From contig CAAEBW010000283.1 of the NCBI GenBank assembly GCA_900754145.1, positions 1-5,747 of the forward strand: 5,747 nt of DNA, read 5' to 3'. The notes below the pieces were generated by a model. The model did not search any database and was not told where the DNA came from. It saw only the letters and a program-made list of their open reading frames with translations. The position numbers were made by a program, and so were the translations under genes. Position 1 is the stretch's first letter, and each line of letters opens with the position of its first letter. The stretch comes from Clostridia bacterium (GTDB lineage Bacteria > Bacillota > Clostridia > Oscillospirales > Acutalibacteraceae). Positions 1 through 5,747 of this stretch are shown in pieces.

Positions 1-454
1 AATCAATATTATCAATATAATAGTCTTGTTTGTAATCGTGCGGGGGCTTGCCTATAAGCCTGTAAAAAAGTTCCTCGATGCCCGCAAGGAGCGTGTATCC
101 AAGGAGCTTAAGGACGCGGCGGCGGCAAGACAGACCGCAGAGGAGGAAGCCCTTAAATATAAGGAGCTTACCGAAAAGAGCAAGGCAGAGGGTACTGAAA
201 TTATAAACGAGGCGGAGCGCACCGCAAAGGAAAACGCCGCCGAGATTATTGAGACCGCAAAGCAAAAAGCCGCCGAAATTACCGAAAAGGCGCGTGAAAA
301 CGCTAAGAAAGAGCGTGAAAGCCAAATTGCCGCTATGAAGGGCGACATTACCGATATTGCCTTTGATATTTCAAGGCAGGTGCTTTCGCGCGAGGTAACA
401 GACGGGGACAATATGCGTATTGCCGACGCGTTCTTTGCAAAGTATCAAGGGTGA
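1..454 (+). CDS. atpF: F1Fo ATP synthase subunit b, 5'-partial
   Basis: Subunit b is the membrane-anchored peripheral stalk that holds the F1 head still against the turning rotor. The frame is open to the left edge (first full codon at base 2) and gives 150 residues to TGA at 452-454. It starts inside the membrane helix (INIINIIVLFVIV), then shows the family's juxtamembrane YKPVKKFLDARKERV segment. A long charged, alanine-rich helix free of Pro and nearly free of Gly follows, as expected for the dimeric stalk coiled coil. The C-terminal part (DITDIAFDISRQVLSREV) is the usual delta-binding end. Family members are about 160-170 residues, so perhaps 10-20 N-terminal residues lie outside the window. 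The TTG at 26 falls within the membrane helix and is not the true start. The atpH start follows 4 nt after the stop. Identification is secure from sequence and context. Confidence 0.95.
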   Translation, partial: INIINIIVLFVIVRGLAYKPVKKFLDARKERVSKELKDAAAARQTAEEEALKYKELTEKSKAEGTEIINEAERTAKENAAEIIETAKQKAAEITEKARENAKKERESQIAAMKGDITDIAFDISRQVLSREVTDGDNMRIADAFFAKYQG

Positions 455-455
455 G
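447..455 (+). promoter_or_regulatory. Ribosome binding site of atpH
   Basis: The purine-rich AAGGGTGAG spans the last codons and stop of atpF and lies 3 nt before ATG 459 (GG core about 7-8 nt upstream). It supports ATG 459 as the real atpH start and implies translational coupling to atpF. This matters because it argues that the short delta product is the intended one. Confidence 0.65.
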
Positions 456-458
456 CTT

Positions 459-674
459 ATGAAAACAGCTGTAATAACGGTTGCCTCCAATATGTCGGAC
501 AAAACCTATGAGCGGATATGCCGGGGTTTTGCCGAAAAATTGGGCGAGCTTACCTTTGAACGCATAACCGACGATAAGATAATCGGCGGCTTTATCGCCG
601 ATATTGACGGCGAGGTTTTTGATTTGAGCATTGCCTCGCAAATAGAGAAAATGCAGAAACAGATTAGCAATTAG
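459..674 (+). CDS. atpH: Short ATP synthase delta subunit, C-terminal domain only
   Basis: Delta (OSCP homologue) joins the peripheral stalk to the top of the F1 head. A full-length bacterial delta has about 175-185 residues: an N-terminal six-helix bundle that binds the alpha N-termini, and a C-terminal domain that binds subunit b. This gene encodes only 71 residues. They align by eye to the C-terminal domain: an opening strand (KTAVITVAS), a helix (SDKTYERICRGFAEKLG), the family hallmark DDKIIGGFIADIDGEVFD, and a closing helix (LSIASQIEKMQKQI). The ATG has a well-placed Shine-Dalgarno site and lies 4 nt after the atpF stop, so there is no room for the missing roughly 110 residues. An in-frame TTG at 420 would add only 13 residues and would overlap atpF. 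The frame is clean and the IGGF motif intact, so this looks like a functional reduced protein rather than a pseudogene. Family assignment is firm; function without the N-terminal domain is unknown. Confidence 0.85.
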   Translation: MKTAVITVASNMSDKTYERICRGFAEKLGELTFERITDDKIIGGFIADIDGEVFDLSIASQIEKMQKQISN

Positions 675-689
675 GGTGGTGCAGGAGAA
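673..689 (+). promoter_or_regulatory. Ribosome binding region of atpA
   Basis: Two candidate sites precede GTG 690: AGGGTGG (673-679), ending 10 nt before the start, and AGGAGAA (683-689), which abuts it and is too close for usual spacing. The next in-frame ATG (705) would be 16 nt from the second site. GTG 690 is preferred because it gives the usual alpha N-terminal length. A closely similar GGGTGG element precedes atpC. Confidence 0.5.
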
Positions 690-2193
690 GTGCCTGATAT
701 ACAAATGGAGGAAATCGGCGGCTTTTTAAAAAAGCGTATCGCCGAATTTCAGGTTGAGCCGATAGTTTACCGCTGCGGTAATGTCGCGACGGTCGGCGAC
801 GGCGTTGTTCGGGTAAAGGGGCTTCCCGACCGCCTTTACGGCGAGCTTTTGGAGTTTGAGGGCGGCGTTTACGGAATGGCGCTCGATTTGGAGGAGGACG
901 GCGTGGGCGCCGTGCTTATGGACAATTCCGATTCCGTAAATGTAGGAGACAGCGTAAAGGGAACAGGTGTTGTGACAGAAATCCCCGTCGGCGATTCGCT
1001 TTTGGGCAGGGTTATTGACCCTATCGGCAGACCGCTTGACGGCGAGCCCTTAACGGTTAAGGACTATCTTCCCTGCGAGCGTCCCGCCCCCACCATTATG
1101 GAGCGCAGACCCGTTGATAAGCCGCTCGAAACGGGAATTTTAGCTATCGACAGTATGATACCGATAGGCAGAGGTCAGCGCGAGCTTATTATCGGCGACC
1201 GTCAGACAGGTAAAACCTCTATTGCGCTTGACACTATTATCAATCAGAAAAATTCGGACGTAATATGTATATACTGCGCCATAGGGCAGAAGGCATCCAA
1301 CATAGCGCAGATAATAGATACCCTAAAAGCCGCGGGCGCGCTTGAATACAGCCTTGTTGTGGCTTCGACCGCGTCGGACAGTCCCGCTATGCAGTATTTA
1401 GCACCCTATGCCGCCTGCGCGGTAGCCGAGGGCTTTATGAAGGAGGGGAAGGACGTGCTTGTGGTCTACGACGACCTTTCAAAGCACGCCGTTGCCTACC
1501 GTACAATGTCACTTCTATTACACAGACCGCCCGGACGTGAAGCCTTCCCCGGCGACGTATTTTATCTTCACAGCCGTCTGCTTGAAAGAAGCGCCTGTAT
1601 GAGTGAGGAATTAGGCGGCGGCAGTATTACCGCCCTTCCTATAATCGAGACCATGGCGGGCAATATTTCGGCGTATATCCCGACCAACGTAATCTCCATT
1701 ACCGACGGTCAGGTTTTCCTTGAGACCGAGCTTTTCCACAGCGGTGTTCGCCCTGCTGTTAATATAGGACTTTCGGTTTCCCGCGTGGGCAGAGCCGCAC
1801 AGCACAAGGCGATGCGCAAGGCATCGGGAACCCTTAGAATCGAGCTGTCGCAGTACCGCGAGATGGCGGTGTTCACCCGCTTCGGAAGCGATGTTGACGA
1901 ATCCACAAGGAAAATGCTTGCCCGCGGCAATATTTTGACCGAGCTTTTAAAGCAAGCGAAAAGCAAGCCCTATTCCCTCTTTGAGGAGGTGGCGCTTTTG
2001 ACCGCTTATAAAAACAATATCTTTGAGAACGCCGAGCCCGCGGATATAAAGCGGCTGGCAAATGAAATGCTCGCCTACCTGCATAACAACTGTGCGAGCG
2101 TGGAAAACGCGGTAAACGCCACGGGCGACCTTGAGGATGAAGACGCAAAGCGGCTTGCCGATTCTTTAATAAGTTTTAAGGAAATTTGTTCAA

Positions 2194-2210
<17 letters not shown>
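690..2210 (+). CDS. atpA: F1 ATP synthase subunit alpha
   Basis: Alpha makes up half of the alpha3beta3 head. It binds nucleotide at non-catalytic sites and supplies an arginine finger to the catalytic sites of beta. The product has 506 residues, a normal length (about 500-513). The N-terminal helix (EEIGGFLKKRIAEF, 7-20), where delta normally docks, is conserved. A beta-barrel domain follows, then the P-loop GDRQTGKT (169-176, with the alpha-typical Gln), the LVVYDDLS strand (257-264), RPPGREAFPGDVFYLHSRLLER (279-300) and the alpha/beta signature PAVNIGLSVS (355-364) with arginine finger R365. The C-terminal helical domain is complete. An oddity is Arg368 where SRVGG is usual (SRVGRAAQ). The start is GTG; ATG at codon 6 is the alternative. 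It lies 15 nt after atpH, and its 3' end overlaps atpG by 17 nt in another frame. Confidence 0.98.
2178..2182 (+). promoter_or_regulatory. Ribosome binding site of atpG inside the atpA end
   Basis: AAGGA at 2178-2182 lies within the last atpA codons, 11 nt before ATG 2194, and fixes the atpG start upstream of the atpA stop at 2208-2210. The resulting 17-nt overlap suggests coupled translation of alpha and gamma. Confidence 0.55.
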
Positions 2211-4474
<2,264 letters not shown>

Positions 4475-4476
4475 TC

Positions 4477-4483
4477 AGGGTGG
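4477..4483 (+). promoter_or_regulatory. Ribosome binding site of atpC
   Basis: AGGGTGG at 4477-4483 lies 5 nt before ATG 4489. The in-frame GTG at 4480 sits inside this element, so the ATG is taken as the start. The same heptamer precedes atpA (673-679). Confidence 0.6.
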
Positions 4484-4488
4484 CGGCT

Positions 4489-4893
4489 ATGAGTGAATTT
4501 TTGCTTGAAATAATCGCGCCCGAAAAGCATTTCTTTAAAGGAATGGTTGAGCAGATAACCTGCCAGACCGAAGGGGGCGAGCTTGGAATATTAAAGGGTC
4601 ACCAGACTATGGTCGCCTCCCTTGAAATAGGGGAAATCAAGATTAAAGCAGCGGGTGAGTGGAAGAGCGCCTTTATCTCCGAAGGCTTTATGGAGGTAAG
4701 AAACGACGAGGTTATAATCTTTTCCCAATGCTGTGAATGGCCCGAGGAAATCGACGGCGTAAGGGCAGAGGAATCCCGCCGCCGCGCCCTTGACCGCATT
4801 GAACACGCGCAGAACATCAAGGAACACAGGCACAACGAAATATCCCTCGCCAGAGCTATGGCGAGGCTGAAGGTTAAAAAGGGTAACAGATAA
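4489..4893 (+). CDS. atpC: F1 ATP synthase subunit epsilon
   Basis: Epsilon binds the foot of gamma and the c-ring, and its C-terminal helices can restrain ATP hydrolysis. The product has 134 residues, a full-length form with both domains. The N-terminal beta-sandwich is recognisable: FLLEIIAPEKHFFKGMVEQI, then GGELGILKGHQTMVASLEIGEI (29-50, where GILPxH is more usual) and SEGFMEVRNDEVIIFSQ (64-80). The C-terminal helical hairpin follows, from about residue 86. It contains IDGVRA (88-93), which fits the I(L)DxxRA element linked to ATP binding in Bacillus-type epsilon, and ends with SLARAMARLKV. It is the last gene of the operon, with a terminator hairpin starting 11 nt after its stop. Translation from GTG 4480 would add three residues and would use up the Shine-Dalgarno site. 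Confidence 0.96.
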   Translation: MSEFLLEIIAPEKHFFKGMVEQITCQTEGGELGILKGHQTMVASLEIGEIKIKAAGEWKSAFISEGFMEVRNDEVIIFSQCCEWPEEIDGVRAEESRRRALDRIEHAQNIKEHRHNEISLARAMARLKVKKGNR

Positions 4894-4904
4894 AAATATA
4901 TATT

Positions 4905-4948
4905 AAAGGCAGGGCTCGGCTTTGAGGCTTAGAGTCCTGCTTTTTTTT
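4905..4948 (+). terminator. Rho-independent terminator of the atp operon
   Basis: The 9-bp stem pairs GCAGGGCTC (4909-4917) with GAGTCCTGC (4932-4940), with one G-U pair (4914-4935) and a 14-nt loop. It is followed at once by eight T (4941-4948). Upstream AAAG (4905-4908) can extend the pairing into the T-run. The position, 11 nt after the atpC stop and between convergent genes, is as expected for an operon end. Read on the - strand, the G-U pair becomes a C-A mismatch and the distal flank is only moderately T-rich (CTTTAATATATATTTTTA). It may therefore also serve the opposing ABC gene, but less efficiently. Confidence 0.88.
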
Positions 4949-5705
4949 AAATACCGTATTTGTAGCGGTAGCTTTTTTCTTCCTCCAGATAGTCAAGTTC
5001 TACGCCGAACACCTCGCGTATTACGGGGTGTCTGTAAAGCTCTAAGGGAGAACCCTCTGCGGCGACCGCGCCATCCTTTAAGACGGCGATACCGTCCGAA
5101 AAGGTGAACGCCAGCGGCAGATCGTGAAGCACCGCCGCAATCCCCTTGCCCTGCTCTGCCAGAGCCTTCAGGGTCTTCATAAGCTCCAACTGATGAAAAA
5201 TATCGAGATACGCCGTGGGCTCGTCAAGCAGAATGTAATCGGTATCCTGCGCAAGAGCCAAAGCGATATAGGCGTTTTGCCGCATACCGCCCGAAAGGGA
5301 GGAAAGGGGTCTGTCGGCAAGCGTGGCAATTCCGAGACGCTTTAGCGCCGATTGAACAATCTCCCTATCCCTTTTTGTATACCGTCTCGGATAGCTTAGA
5401 TGAGGAAACCTGCCGTGTAAACCTAACTGTTCTACGGTCATATCGGGAACGTTTTTACCCTGTGAAAGATATGCCGTTTTTTCGGCGAGCTCGCGGCGGG
5501 AAAGCTTTGTTATGCTCTCACCGTCCGCCGTAATATTGCCCGAAAGGGAGGGTATTATACCCGCCGCGGCTTTAAGCAGGGTGCTTTTGCCAGAGCCGTT
5601 AGGTCCTATAACCGAAATGAATTTTCCCCTCTCGACACAAAGGGAAACGCCGTGCAGAATCTCGGCTTTGCCGTAGCCTGCACATATATTTTTAAGCTCA
5701 AGCAA
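4947..5705 (-). CDS. Iron-siderophore/haem/cobalamin-type ABC transporter ATP-binding protein
   Basis: This is the cytoplasmic ATPase of a metal-chelate importer of the FecE/FhuC/BtuD family; it would power uptake through a FecCD-type permease. The product has 252 residues (family about 250-270). Motifs: Walker A GPNGSGKST (34-42), Q-loop Gln82, then LHGRFPHL (96-103, the 'GRxPH' segment typical of this family). The ABC signature is LSGGMRQ (137-143), followed by ALAQDTDYILLDEPTAYLD (150-168) with Walker B Asp161/Glu162 and the D-loop, and H-loop His194 in VLHDLPLAF. It ends with HPVIREVFGVELDYLEEE, the usual family tail. The start is TTG 5705, 8 nt after a strong AGGAGG site. It converges on the atp operon, and its stop codon lies in the atp terminator's T-run. 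An apparent permease gene overlaps its start by 8 nt. The substrate cannot be told from the ATPase alone: ferric siderophore, haem and cobamide are all possible. Confidence 0.93.
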   Translation of the reverse strand: MLELKNICAGYGKAEILHGVSLCVERGKFISVIGPNGSGKSTLLKAAAGIIPSLSGNITADGESITKLSRRELAEKTAYLSQGKNVPDMTVEQLGLHGRFPHLSYPRRYTKRDREIVQSALKRLGIATLADRPLSSLSGGMRQNAYIALALAQDTDYILLDEPTAYLDIFHQLELMKTLKALAEQGKGIAAVLHDLPLAFTFSDGIAVLKDGAVAAEGSPLELYRHPVIREVFGVELDYLEEEKSYRYKYGI

Positions 5706-5747
5706 GGCTATGACCTCCTTTGCCCTTTATAAGAATGAACACAAAGA
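5698..5747 (-). CDS. C-terminal end of probable FecCD-type permease, partial
   Basis: On the - strand a frame open from the window edge reads FVFILIKGKGGHSLA and stops at TGA 5700-5698. A hydrophobic run followed by a short basic, glycine-rich tail is how FecCD/BtuC-type permeases usually end (a PFF-hydrophobic segment, then a basic tail), and in these operons the permease commonly sits directly upstream of the ATPase. The frame overlaps the ATPase start by 8 nt (5698-5705), a typical coupled arrangement. Only 15 residues are visible, so the call rests mainly on context. The other two - frames in this stretch stop earlier, one at TAA about 20 nt in from the edge and one at TAG just before the TTG start. 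Confidence 0.6.
   Translation of the reverse strand, partial: FVFILIKGKGGHSLA
5714..5719 (-). promoter_or_regulatory. Ribosome binding site of the ABC ATPase gene
   Basis: On the - strand, AAAGGAGGTCA contains a consensus AGGAGG (5714-5719), 8 nt before TTG 5705. The strong site justifies the weak TTG start; no ATG lies nearby in frame. The site lies within the last codons of the upstream permease-like gene. Confidence 0.8.

Noticed and set aside
420..458. In-frame TTG upstream of ATG 459 that would lengthen delta
   Set aside because: It adds only 13 residues, lies within atpF, has no clear Shine-Dalgarno site, and does not restore the missing N-terminal domain.
459..674. Delta gene as a pseudogene or frameshifted remnant
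   Set aside because: The region before ATG 459 is intact atpF coding in another frame, the start has its own Shine-Dalgarno site, and the C-terminal motifs are intact. Assembly error cannot be fully excluded but nothing here shows it.
348..704. Antisense open frame over atpF/atpH/atpA start
   Set aside because: It is a shadow of three real genes; the protein is composition-biased with no family resemblance.
4922..5345. Two + strand open frames (4922-5107 and 5124-5345)
   Set aside because: Both are antisense to the well-supported ABC ATPase, and the first begins inside the terminator loop.
4947..5705. Methionine in the ABC signature (LSGGM rather than LSGGQ) as a functional oddity
   Set aside because: From general family knowledge, LSGGM variants occur in many Firmicute FecE-like ATPases, and all catalytic residues are present.

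Overview
The window holds the 3' half of a bacterial F-type ATP synthase operon on the + strand, followed by a convergent metal-chelate ABC transporter locus on the - strand. Base composition is intermediate (GC roughly 50% by eye). Starts are a mix of ATG, GTG and TTG behind purine-rich Shine-Dalgarno sites, and genes are tightly packed. Together with the style of the protein sequences, this suggests a Clostridia-type Firmicute, perhaps a gut Oscillospirales/Ruminococcaceae member. That placement is an inference, because no rRNA or other taxonomic marker is present.

Layout: the 3' part of atpF (subunit b; its N-terminus lies off the left edge), then atpH (delta), atpA (alpha), atpG (gamma), atpD (beta) and atpC (epsilon), in the classical order. 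Gaps are 4, 15, 16 and 14 nt, and atpA overlaps atpG by 17 nt. A strong intrinsic terminator follows atpC. On the opposite strand, ending at the terminator's T-run, is a FecE/FhuC/BtuD-type ABC ATPase with a TTG start. It overlaps by 8 nt the last codons of an upstream gene that is probably its FecCD-type permease. There is no gene-free stretch over 300 bases.

Together the atp genes encode the peripheral stalk (b, delta), the catalytic head (alpha, beta) and the central stalk (gamma, epsilon) of a membrane rotary enzyme that makes ATP from an ion gradient or runs in reverse. Subunits a and c would be expected just upstream, so the coupling ion (H+ or Na+) cannot be read from this window.

The most notable feature is the delta gene. 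It encodes only about 71 residues, matching the C-terminal, b-binding part of delta/OSCP. The N-terminal helical domain that normally clamps the alpha N-termini is absent, although the alpha N-terminal helix looks conserved. Smaller departures occur in alpha (SRVGR after the arginine finger), beta (Met and Tyr at the two adenine-pocket Phe positions) and gamma (AAAA in place of the C-terminal VGGA). These suggest a divergent F1 lineage rather than a decayed one, since every catalytic motif checked is intact. I found no defence system, CRISPR array, mobile element or RNA gene.
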